This document shows, one piece after another, positions 1 to 6,647 of a DNA stretch of 42,973 bases. A model generated the notes under the pieces. That model worked only from the letters and a program-made list of their open reading frames with translations, ran no database searches and was not told the origin of the DNA. Source of the DNA: Allosphingosinicella sp. (GTDB taxonomy: Bacteria > Pseudomonadota > Alphaproteobacteria > Sphingomonadales > Sphingomonadaceae); contig JAUJOJ010000013.1 in the NCBI GenBank assembly GCA_030447665.1, positions 1 to 42,973 of the forward strand, written 5' to 3'. The position numbers and the translations under genes are program-made. Positions within the stretch are counted from its first letter, which is position 1. Each line of letters starts with the position of its first letter.

Positions 1-1
1 G

Positions 2-46
2 CAGTTTGCGGTGCTGGTGAACAGCGCGGGGATCAAAGATGCCTAA
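2..46 (+). CDS. 3' end of an unidentified gene cut by the window edge
   Basis: One frame is open from the first bases and ends at TAA 44-46, giving a tail that reads QFAVLVNSAGIKDA. Its stop overlaps the start codon of the next gene (ATG at 39), an arrangement typical of translationally coupled genes. Only 14 residues are visible, so no function can be given and the frame itself is a guess. Confidence 0.3.
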   Translation, partial: QFAVLVNSAGIKDA

Positions 47-269
47 AGGTCCACGCGGAGAGAAGCGGCCAGCCGATGCTATCGGCCGCGCCATCCACGT
101 CGCGAAGATCGCCACGGGCGAGATCGAGGACGAGCGCGAAGAGCTGTCCAGCGCCGCCGCTCAGCTTGGGAGCAAAGGCGGAAAGAAGCGCGCCGAGACT
201 ATGACGCCAGAGCGGCGGGTGGAGATTGCCCGTAAAGCGGCGGCAAAGAGGTGGGGAAAAACTAGCTGA
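39..269 (+). CDS. Small basic protein of unknown function (76 aa)
   Basis: A 76-residue, lysine/arginine-rich protein. The N-terminus (MPKGPRGEKRPADAIGRA) and the C-terminus (about residues 41-75, with GSKGGKKRAE then RRVEIARKAAAKRW) are basic, with an acidic middle (residues 28-36). The C-terminal Gly-Lys-Gly-Gly-Lys plus amphipathic basic helix resembles short nucleic-acid-binding tails. From memory, proteins of this type are common in alphaproteobacterial accessory regions and are annotated as hypothetical. The start at 39 overlaps the stop of the upstream frame, suggesting coupling. Nucleic-acid binding is inferred from composition only. The frame is intact, unlike many genes further right. 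Confidence 0.7.
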   Translation: MPKGPRGEKRPADAIGRAIHVAKIATGEIEDEREELSSAAAQLGSKGGKKRAETMTPERRVEIARKAAAKRWGKTS

Positions 270-359
270 CTCACCACTGTTCGGCAGATGTTCCGTTTAC
301 CCATCAAACTTTGGTGTGTCAGGGTTGCACGAGGAAGGATGATAATGTAGTGAGTCGCC

Positions 360-863
360 ATGCAGCGGAATCCACCACCCTTCGTAGCCCTGATCACTCG
401 CCAGCTGGAGCTATGGGCTGAACAGCGGGAGGATCTGCAGCGGCAGATTGATGAGATTGATCGAAAGGTGGCAAGTGCCGCTAAGACCCTTGGGATTGAT
501 CTTCCTGCGCTTGAACCCGTCCCTGCGGCGGATCGGCTTCCGATCCGAGAACCCGATGCTCGTAGTCAGGGTTCGATGTCCCAGTTCATTCGGGATTTCA
601 TGGCCCAGGCGGATAAGGGCTACACGCGCGCCGAGTTGAGGGCCCAAGTGGCGGCAGCAAATCCTGATTTTGCGAAGCGGCTAAAGCACAATCCAAACCC
701 GTTCTACAACACCATCAAGCGGCTGCTGAGACGGGAACTGGTGGATATCAAGGGCGTGCTCTACGATGCGAGGCGAGCCCCTGCTCAGGCGAACAGCGAT
801 CCTGATGATCGCCTGCCGTTTCCGTCAAACGTCACCCCATTGAAAACGGCGACCGATCAATGA
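360..863 (+). CDS. Unknown protein with coiled coil and winged-helix-like C-terminus (167 aa)
   Basis: I do not recognise a named family. Residues 13-45 form a heptad-like charged helix (LELWAEQREDLQRQIDEIDRK) that could be a coiled coil. A proline-rich linker follows at about 50-75. Residues 78-140 (MSQFIRDF, then YTRAELRAQV, then NPFYNTIKRLLRRELV) look like a helix-turn-helix or winged helix, so a DNA-binding or recombination accessory role is possible but unproven. The best Shine-Dalgarno (GAGGAAGG, 331-338) lies 21 bases before the chosen ATG and sits directly in front of a three-codon ORF (ATG-ATA-ATG-TAG, 339-350) in the same frame. The real start could therefore be regulated or mis-sequenced. 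Confidence 0.6.
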   Translation: MQRNPPPFVALITRQLELWAEQREDLQRQIDEIDRKVASAAKTLGIDLPALEPVPAADRLPIREPDARSQGSMSQFIRDFMAQADKGYTRAELRAQVAAANPDFAKRLKHNPNPFYNTIKRLLRRELVDIKGVLYDARRAPAQANSDPDDRLPFPSNVTPLKTATDQ

Positions 864-964
864 CCGGTCGCCGCATCAAGTTCGCCGGACTGAACGAGGG
901 ATTCCGCCCCTCGGCAGTCCATGTTCCAACCCCCAACCCGTCGAAGGAGAGAGGAGTCTTGGCC

Positions 965-988
965 ATGAGAGCCTTAACAACAGCCTAG
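965..988 (+). CDS. Possible leader peptide MRALTTA
   Basis: A seven-codon ORF with a strong purine-rich ribosome-binding stretch (GGAGAGAGGAG ending at 956) in front of it and a GC-rich hairpin 15 bases after its stop. The order of ribosome-binding site, mini-ORF and hairpin is that of a translational attenuator or leader. Nothing else supports translation, and the downstream transposase-like gene has its own promoter beyond the hairpin. Confidence 0.25.
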   Translation: MRALTTA

Positions 989-1003
989 CCGCTTGAACCG
1001 GCA

Positions 1004-1033
1004 GGCCGCGGCTGACTCTCGTTGGCCGCGGCC
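1004..1033 (+). promoter_or_regulatory. GC-rich hairpin between accessory genes
   Basis: Perfect 9-bp inverted repeat, GGCCGCGGC at 1004-1012 and GCCGCGGCC at 1025-1033, with a 12-base loop. There is no U-tract after it, so it is not a classical intrinsic terminator. It may insulate the transposase-like gene from upstream transcription or act with the mini-ORF at 965. The stem is directly visible and its role is inferred. Confidence 0.5.
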
Positions 1034-1082
1034 ATCATTTAGCACAGCGCAAACACTTCGTCCATAGCTCAACTCTGGATGT

Positions 1083-1100
1083 GGTGAGACGCGCCTCACC
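1083..1100 (+). promoter_or_regulatory. 18-bp palindrome upstream of the -35 box
   Basis: GGTGAGACGCGCCTCACC is self-complementary except for one central mismatch pair. It ends 8 bases before the -35 hexamer at 1109, a usual place for an activator or repressor site. It could also be a hairpin or part of an element end. Confidence 0.4.
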
Positions 1101-1108
1101 ATTTGTGC

Positions 1109-1137
1109 TTGACGCTAAGCAAGAAAGTTCATATACA
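1109..1137 (+). promoter_or_regulatory. Sigma-70-type promoter of the transposase-like gene
   Basis: TTGACG (1109-1114), a 17-base spacer and TATACA (1132-1137) come close to the housekeeping consensus with ideal spacing. The expected transcription start, about 7 bases after the -10 box, falls at or next to ATG 1144, so the mRNA is predicted to be leaderless. No Shine-Dalgarno precedes that ATG. Confidence 0.65.
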
Positions 1138-1148
1138 ATGTGTATGAA
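1128..1148 (+). promoter_or_regulatory. 21-bp palindromic operator candidate over the -10 box and start
   Basis: The arms TTCATA and TATGAA frame an inner ACA/TGT pair. Nearly all positions of the 21-base site are symmetric about its centre. It covers the -10 box and the predicted start site, where a bound repressor would block RNA polymerase. Autoregulation by the helix-turn-helix of the encoded protein, or control by a neighbouring regulator, are both possible. The regulator is not identified. Confidence 0.5.
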
Positions 1149-2022
1149 CAAGCTCCCCCTCGCCAAGCGCACTCAGATCCTCGCAATGCTCTGCGAAGGC
1201 TCCTCCATGCGCTCGATCAGCCGCGTTGCTGACGTGTCGATCAACACCGTGTCAAAGCTGCTCGTTGAAGCCGGGGAAGCTTGCCTCGCCATCCATGACG
1301 AGACGGTTCGCAACGTGAAAGCGAGCCGCATCCAATGCGATGAAATCTGGTCGTTCTGCTACGCCAAAGAGAAAGCCGCTCCGACCGCTAAGGCCGCTCC
1401 GGAAGGCGCTGGCGACGTATGGACTTGGACCGCACTTGATGCCGAGACGAAGATGATCGTCTCCTACTTCGTCGGGGACCGCTCCGGCCAGTCCGCAATC
1501 GCCATCATGGACGATCTTCGCTCACGCCTCACGAACCGGGTCCAGCTCACCACTGATAGCTATCGCGCCTATCTGGAAGCCGTTGAAGGCGCCTTTGGAG
1601 ACGATGTGGACTATGCGCAGCTCGTGAAGCTATACGGCCCCACCAACGCCAATCCTGGCCGCTACAGCCCGCCTGAGTGCGTCGGAACGAAGAAGCGCCG
1701 GGTAACGGGCAGCCCCGATATCGGCCACGTCTCAACCAGCTACGTTGAGCGCCAGAACCTCACCATGCGCATGTCGATGCGCCGGTTCACGCGCCTCACC
1801 AACGCCTTCTCAAAGAAGCTCGACAACCACATTCATGCGCTGGCGCTCTACTTCGCCTTTTACAACTTCTGCCGCATCCACAAGACGCTGAAGGTCACTC
1901 CGGCGATGGCAGCGGGGATCACTGACAAGCTGTGGTCGCTGGAGGATATCGTTTCCAAAATGGATGCATTAGCCCCTGCTCCAAAGCCCCGCGGTCCCTA
2001 TAAGAAGCGCTCATCTATCTAG
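1144..2022 (+). CDS. IS1-type DDE transposase-like protein
   Basis: A 292-residue protein with an N-terminal helix-turn-helix (about residues 19-45, SMRSISRVADVSINTVSKLL) followed by a DDE-type catalytic region. Candidate acidic residues are Asp66 (QCDEIW), Asp138 (LTTDSYRAY) and Glu202 (YVERQN), then a conserved-looking tail FAFYNFCRIHKTLK. This matches the DDE_Tnp_IS1 group as I know it. The frame is also open to 1081, but ATG 1144 fits the promoter, which would give a leaderless transcript. No convincing terminal inverted repeats or target duplications are visible around 1060-1100 or 2020-2060. The gene may be a remnant, an end-less IS1-like unit or a domesticated gene. The frame is intact. 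Confidence 0.8.
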   Translation: MNKLPLAKRTQILAMLCEGSSMRSISRVADVSINTVSKLLVEAGEACLAIHDETVRNVKASRIQCDEIWSFCYAKEKAAPTAKAAPEGAGDVWTWTALDAETKMIVSYFVGDRSGQSAIAIMDDLRSRLTNRVQLTTDSYRAYLEAVEGAFGDDVDYAQLVKLYGPTNANPGRYSPPECVGTKKRRVTGSPDIGHVSTSYVERQNLTMRMSMRRFTRLTNAFSKKLDNHIHALALYFAFYNFCRIHKTLKVTPAMAAGITDKLWSLEDIVSKMDALAPAPKPRGPYKKRSSI

Positions 2023-2246
2023 GACATATCCAATAACTGACGCATCTCCAGCGCCGCTTCCTCCGAATGAAGGCGTGCAAGAACAGCCAGGGGCATTGCT
2101 GAGTCATTATAGAACCGCTGATAGAGGAAATATCCGGTTGCATCTTCAACCGTTTCGCCGGAAGCTTCTATGTCAAAATCAGAGAGTGGCGCGATGAAAA
2201 GCGCGCTACCATTGTCTAGCGACCGGCTAAAGTAGTGAAGTTCCAT
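2019..2246 (-). CDS. Small unknown protein, divergent partner (75 aa)
   Basis: The start at 2246 is chosen because AGGAG lies 7 bases before it on the minus strand. An upstream in-frame ATG at 2264 has no such signal. The protein is acidic, without signal peptide or membrane segment, and resembles a small single-domain immunity, antitoxin or regulator in size only. It is not a family I recognise. It overlaps the end of the transposase-like gene by 4 bases on the opposite strand, and its start codon lies only 28 bases from that of the divergent gene at 2275. Confidence 0.6.
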   Translation of the reverse strand: MELHYFSRSLDNGSALFIAPLSDFDIEASGETVEDATGYFLYQRFYNDSAMPLAVLARLHSEEAALEMRQLLDMS

Positions 2247-2274
2247 TCCGTGGCTCCTGCACATAGGAGAGAAA

Positions 2275-3003
2275 ATGATCGAGGGTCAGAAGACGCACAC
2301 CCTGGTTAAAAAGCCCAGTCTGAACGTGCGATATTTGGCGGACTACATGGCCGCCTCTGAACAGCGAAAGCGGACCGTCCTGCGGGGGTGCAAATACCGT
2401 TCGACGGCGCGCATGATCCAGCATATCGAAGCCAAAGCGGTTGTGACCAATCATATCCTGAACGGTGGCGTCGAGCCAGAGAAATTATTAGAAAAAGCGC
2501 ACTCGATTCAGGGAAAACTGGCAGTAGATCAGTTTGAGGATGATCTAAACAAGCATAACGCCGAGTATATAAAGCGATTCTATCAAGTGCGCGATAATGC
2601 GCTGCTGCCAAGTTGCCAGATTCAACAAGCCGGGAAGTTTGTAGACTACGATCTAAACGGCCTGACCCTTCGATTCGATCCGGCCCTTACTCTGACTCGG
2701 ACCACCAAAACGAATAAGCTGAAGCGCGGCGCTTTGATGCTTCGTTATCTTAAAGGGAAGCCCCTCCCAGAGGAAAACGCCGCTTACCAGTCCTCCGCGA
2801 TGCTCGGCCTGCTCAAACTCATTCACTCGGACGACGGCACGGAGCCGGAGGGCGCCATGTGCTTCACCCTTGACGTGTATACCGGCAAATTACACCCTGC
2901 GCCGGGGAATGCGGTATACCTGTTCAACGAAATGAAGGCGGCCTGCCAAAGCATAGCCGAACGGTGGGACGCAATCGGTCCACCGCCCAAGGCGGTCGTC
3001 TAA
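2275..3003 (+). CDS. Unknown accessory protein (242 aa)
   Basis: A well-spaced ribosome-binding site (TAGGAGA, 2264-2270) supports this start. The N-terminal half is basic and helical (LADYMAASEQRKRTVLRG, then ARMIQHIEAKAVV). The C-terminal half has short hydrophobic strands and a conserved-looking CFTLDVYTGKLHPAP near residue 205, then ACQSIAERWD. I do not know the fold. From memory, similar hypothetical proteins occur in alphaproteobacterial islands. Lower GC and AT-rich codons such as TTATTAGAA set it apart from the genes after 3066 and suggest acquisition by transfer. Nuclease or defence roles are conceivable from context but no catalytic motif is certain. Confidence 0.65.
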   Translation: MIEGQKTHTLVKKPSLNVRYLADYMAASEQRKRTVLRGCKYRSTARMIQHIEAKAVVTNHILNGGVEPEKLLEKAHSIQGKLAVDQFEDDLNKHNAEYIKRFYQVRDNALLPSCQIQQAGKFVDYDLNGLTLRFDPALTLTRTTKTNKLKRGALMLRYLKGKPLPEENAAYQSSAMLGLLKLIHSDDGTEPEGAMCFTLDVYTGKLHPAPGNAVYLFNEMKAACQSIAERWDAIGPPPKAVV

Positions 3004-3065
3004 ATTTCAAACTGAGACACTACCCAGGGTTGCGCTCGCCCGCTCTGCCCCTCATCTGCCCGGCC

Positions 3066-4247
3066 ATGGCCGATGCGAACCCGCCTCATTCAGCGCCTCC
3101 GCCGGCGGCGACGGTGGAGGGGAACAGGCTCACCCTCCTTCACGGCGGGCCCGAGCGTCTCGAGGCGTTGCTCGGCCTCATCGACGGCGCGCAGCGAACG
3201 CTTCGCGTGCTCTACTACATGTTCCTGGATGACGGTTCGGGGCGGCAAGTTCGGGATGCGCTGATCGACGCCGCCGCGCGCGGCGTGAAGGTCTGGCTCC
3301 TCGTCGACGGCTTCGGCAGCGATACGGCCAAGGACGCGTTCTTCCAGCCGCTGGTGGAGAGCGAGGTTCACTTCTGCCGCTTCAGCGCCAGGTTCGGCCG
3401 CCGCTACCTGCTCCGTAACCATCAAAAGCTCGCGCTGGCGGACGAAACTCGGGTGATTACCGGCGGCTTCAACATCTCCGACGATTATTTCGGGACCATC
3501 GAATCCGGCGCATGGCGAGATCTTGGTCTCGTTATGGAAGGCACAGGGGCAGCCTGCCTCGCACGCTATTTCGACGATCTGTTCGCCTGGGTGGCAAAGC
3601 CTAACGGGCGGATCCGAGACCTGAGGCGCATGTTGCAGCAGCACAGTGTCGCCGGAGGCAAGCTACGCTGGCTGTTCGGCGGGCCCACCCGGCGCTTGAG
3701 CCCCTGGGCGCGCGCGGTGCGGCGGGACATGAAATCGGCCACGCGGCTCGATCTGATCCCCGCTTATTTCTCGCCGAGCCCCGGCATGCTCCGCCGTATC
3801 GCCGGCGTTGCCCGACGCGGCGATGCCAGGGTGGTGACCGCCGCCAAATCCGACAACAGCACCACCATCGAAGCGGCCCGGAACACCTATGCCTGGCTGC
3901 TGAAGCGCGGCGTCAGGATCTACGAATATCAGCCCACCAAGCTCCATACCAAGCTGTTCGTGGTGGACGACGTCGTCCACATAGGCTCGGCCAATTTCGA
4001 CATGCGCAGCCTGTTCCTGAACCTGGAAATGATGCTGCGCGTGGACGATGCCGGGTTCGCGGCGGCGATGAGCCGCTTCGTGGATGGCGAAATTGCCGAC
4101 GCCGTCCAGATCACACGCGAAAGCCATGGCGCGCATCGCACCTTGTTCAACCGAGGGAGGTGGGCCCTCTCTTACTTCATCGTCGCAGTCGCCGACTACC
4201 GGATATCGCGCCGCCTCAATTTCGGGTCGGAAAGCTCAGAAAATTAG
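3066..4247 (+). CDS. Phospholipase D / cardiolipin synthase-like protein
   Basis: A 393-residue protein with two HKD half-sites of the phospholipase D superfamily: His119-x-Lys121-x4-Asp126, then GGFN, and a second at about residues 294-301 (HTKLFVVD) followed by GSANFDMRS. In this superfamily the paired motifs form one active site that transfers phosphatidyl groups through a phosphohistidine intermediate, and bacterial members of this length without N-terminal membrane helices are often cardiolipin synthases. The substrate is inferred. ATG 3066 begins the first stretch without accessory-region composition, though the frame is open further upstream. It runs convergently into a phospholipid-methyltransferase-like gene and overlaps its end by 12 bases. 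Confidence 0.85.
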   Translation: MADANPPHSAPPPAATVEGNRLTLLHGGPERLEALLGLIDGAQRTLRVLYYMFLDDGSGRQVRDALIDAAARGVKVWLLVDGFGSDTAKDAFFQPLVESEVHFCRFSARFGRRYLLRNHQKLALADETRVITGGFNISDDYFGTIESGAWRDLGLVMEGTGAACLARYFDDLFAWVAKPNGRIRDLRRMLQQHSVAGGKLRWLFGGPTRRLSPWARAVRRDMKSATRLDLIPAYFSPSPGMLRRIAGVARRGDARVVTAAKSDNSTTIEAARNTYAWLLKRGVRIYEYQPTKLHTKLFVVDDVVHIGSANFDMRSLFLNLEMMLRVDDAGFAAAMSRFVDGEIADAVQITRESHGAHRTLFNRGRWALSYFIVAVADYRISRRLNFGSESSEN

Positions 4248-4920
4248 CTCTTCCAGGCCCAGCTGAGAGCGTTGATCGCGCTTTCGATCCGTCGGGTGCT
4301 TCCACCTGATGCTCTTCCGGGCCCAGAAAAGGGTCGCCGGCGGGATGTTGCGCAAAGCCCTTGTCGATCCGATCGAAATAGGGCGCGATGAACCGTCGGA
4401 CCTTGGGCGAGAATTGATAGACGAGGAAGGCGCCGCCGGGCCGGAGCCCGCCGCGGTGCTCTTCGGCGATCTTGGGGCCGATGCCCGGCGGAAGGGTGGA
4501 GAAGGGCAATCCCGAAAGAATATAATCGGCATGGTCGAAGCCGAGCCCGGCCATGATCTTGCGCACGTCCGCTGCCGACCCCGTCACCGCCTTCAGCCGC
4601 GAGTCGGTGAACTTGCCGTTGAGGTAATCGGTGAAATCCGGATTGGTGTCGATCGTCAGCAAGGTCGCATCGGGGGCGAGCCGCTCGAGGATATGCTGGG
4701 TGAAGGTGCCGACGCCCGGCCCATATTCCACGAACAGCTTTGTGCTGGCCCAATCCACCGGATCCAGCATCTTGTCGATCAGCATCTTTGAGGAGGGGAT
4801 CACCGAACCCACCATCACGGGATGCTTGATGAAGCCGCGGAAGAACATCCAGAACGGGCCGCCGCTCCCATGACGCTCAAAGGCTCGGTTCCGTTCGGCT
4901 CTGTCGGCGGATAGCGTCAT
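4236..4920 (-). CDS. PmtA-like phospholipid N-methyltransferase, frameshifted
   Basis: A class I SAM-dependent methyltransferase. The N-terminal region (FFRGFIKHPVMVGSVIPSS) and motif I (FVEYGPGVGTFTQHILERL) match the PmtA / phosphatidylethanolamine N-methyltransferase-like group, which is also confusable with KsgA-like enzymes. ATG at 4920 begins MTLSADRAERNR. Near 4360 the frame must change for the expected ending (NIPPATLFWAR) to be read, after which the stop is TGA at 4238-4236. Total about 228 aa. The break is most simply a sequencing indel. Its place next to a cardiolipin-synthase-like gene suggests a small membrane-lipid locus, though the genes converge and are not one operon. Confidence 0.75.
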
Positions 4921-5052
4921 TGGGAAATCCCGTAAGTCCTGGACAAGCGAGGTGCGTTGGCAAATCAACGCGGCAATGGCAAGGCCGGGCCAAGCGGCCG
5001 CGACAAAATCGCCCTTTTGAGACGGATTGCTCATTTTCCGGGACCTCCAGAC

Positions 5053-5373
5053 ATGATCCAGATCAGGAAAGGCAGTGTGGCGGTGATTTTCGTCTCGCGG
5101 AGGACCGACTTGGATCCCGTGGGATATGCCGAAGCGGCTGCTGAAATGGAGCAGGAGGTCGCGCTGGCGCCAGGCTATCTGGGCCATGACAGCCTGAGCT
5201 CGGCCGACGGCGGCGGCATCACGATCAGCTATTGGCAGGATCATGCCTCGGCCGCCGCCTGGCGCGACCACGCCCGCCACGGCGAGGTCCGCGCCGCAGG
5301 CCGGAAACATTGGTACCATTGGTACCGGCTCGTGGTGGCGGATGTCGCGCGCGCCTACGACTGGCAGAAGTGA
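5053..5373 (+). CDS. Antibiotic biosynthesis monooxygenase (ABM) domain protein
   Basis: A 106-residue single-domain protein. Its strand-helix pattern (VAVIFVSRRT, then YAEAAAEMEQEVALAPGYLG, ISYWQDHASAAAWRDH, HWYHWYRL) is that of the ferredoxin-like ABM/YgiN fold, in which small monooxygenases and heme-degrading enzymes occur. The tryptophan-rich WQDHASAAAWRDHARH helix is typical of the DUF4188/ABM-type family. ATG 5053 has a GGA-rich stretch upstream. No specific substrate can be deduced. The MFS gene follows within about 45 bases in the same reading frame. Confidence 0.7.
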   Translation: MIQIRKGSVAVIFVSRRTDLDPVGYAEAAAEMEQEVALAPGYLGHDSLSSADGGGITISYWQDHASAAAWRDHARHGEVRAAGRKHWYHWYRLVVADVARAYDWQK

Positions 5374-5418
5374 AGCGGCTACAGCCTGTCGCGGGAAAGG
5401 TTCGCCCTGCTGTTCGCC

Positions 5419-6647
5419 GTGATGCTGGTGGCGGCCGCGGGCAACACCGCCATGCAATCTTTGCTCCCCTCGATCGGGCGCGAGCTTGGCGTGCCGGACG
5501 TCCTCGTTGCGGTCGCGTTCAGCCTGTCCGCCGTTCTGGGTGCTCGCCGCCCCGTACTGGGCAAAGCGTGCCGACATGCGCGGGCGGCGGGCGCTGATGC
5601 GCCTCGGTCTCTACGGTTTCATCTCTTCGATGCTGATCTGCGGGCTGGTGGTCGCAGCCGGACTGGCTGGCCTCCTTCCGCCGCTCATCGTCTTCATCAT
5701 CTTCAGCCTTGGAAGGGCGTGTACGGCGCCTGGGGATCGGCCTCGCCGCCTGCAGTCCAGGCTTATATCGCGGCGCGGACCGAGGGCGAGCAGAGGACCA
5801 ACGCGCTCTCCGCCATCGCCTCCTCCTTCGGCCTCGGAACCATCATCGGCCCCGCCATCGCGCCGCTCTTCATCTTCCAGCCGCTGGGGCTTTCCGGGCC
5901 GCTGATCGTCTTCGCCGCGATCGGGGCGATCGTGCTCGCCGCCCTGGTCTTTCGCCTTCCCGACGATACGCCGACGCGATCGGCGCGCGGCCGGATCGTC
6001 GAATATCCCTCGATGGGCGGTTTGGCTGCCGGCGGCGCTCCCGGCGAAGAAGACAGCCGAACATCGAACGAGCTGCTCTGGACCGATGCGCGGATCCTGC
6101 CCTGGAACATCATCGGCGGCGCCGGCGGGCACGGTTATGCCGCACTGCTGGGCGTGATCGGTTTCCTGGTGATCGACAGGTTGAACCTGCCGGCGGAGCA
6201 GGCGCAGCAGCCCATCGCCATCGTACTCATGTTCGGGGCCGTGGCGACCCTGCTGGGGCAATGGTGGCTGATCCCGCAGCTTCACCTGTCGCCCCGCGCG
6301 CTGGTCATCTGGGGCTCCGCCGCCGCTGCGCGGGCTCGGTCCTCGTCGGCCTGGCCGAAGGGATATACGGCCTGGCGATGAGCTTCGCCCTGGCCTCGCT
6401 CGGCTTCGGCCTCTACCGTCCCGGCTTCACCAGCGGCGCGTCGCTCGCCGTGGAGCCCGGCGAGCAGAACGCGGCGGCAGGGATGGTCACGTCGGTGAAC
6501 GGCCTTCCCTATATCGCCGGGCCCGGGCTCGGGGTCCTGCTGTACGGCATCTGGATGCCGCTGCCCTTCGTCCTCACCGGCCTGGTCATGCTCGTCCTCG
6601 CTGTTTGGACTAAGCTTCGTCTCCGCCCTTCGGCCCGCGCGGCTTGA
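5419..6647 (+). CDS. MFS transporter, multiple frameshifts
   Basis: Hydrophobic segments characteristic of a 12-helix major facilitator transporter are spread over three frames. The frame starting at 5419 holds the first helix (MLVAAAGNTAMQSLLPSIG). A second frame carries RADMRGRRALMRLGLYGF, the loop 2-3 motif of the superfamily (about 5550-5710). The first frame resumes with ALSAIASSFGLGTIIGPAIA up to about 6335, and the third frame carries the last helices to the stop at 6647. Frame changes lie near 5545, 5720 and 6335. The start is uncertain: GTG 5419 and ATG 5422 are in frame but the open frame extends back to the preceding stop at 5373. The substrate is unknown. The 3' end overlaps that of the convergent CDC48 gene. 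Confidence 0.75.

Noticed and set aside
1060..2080. Complete insertion sequence with terminal inverted repeats
   Set aside because: I could not find matching ends or a target duplication around the transposase-like gene; the palindromes at 1083 and 1128 are regulatory-type and have no partner after 2022.
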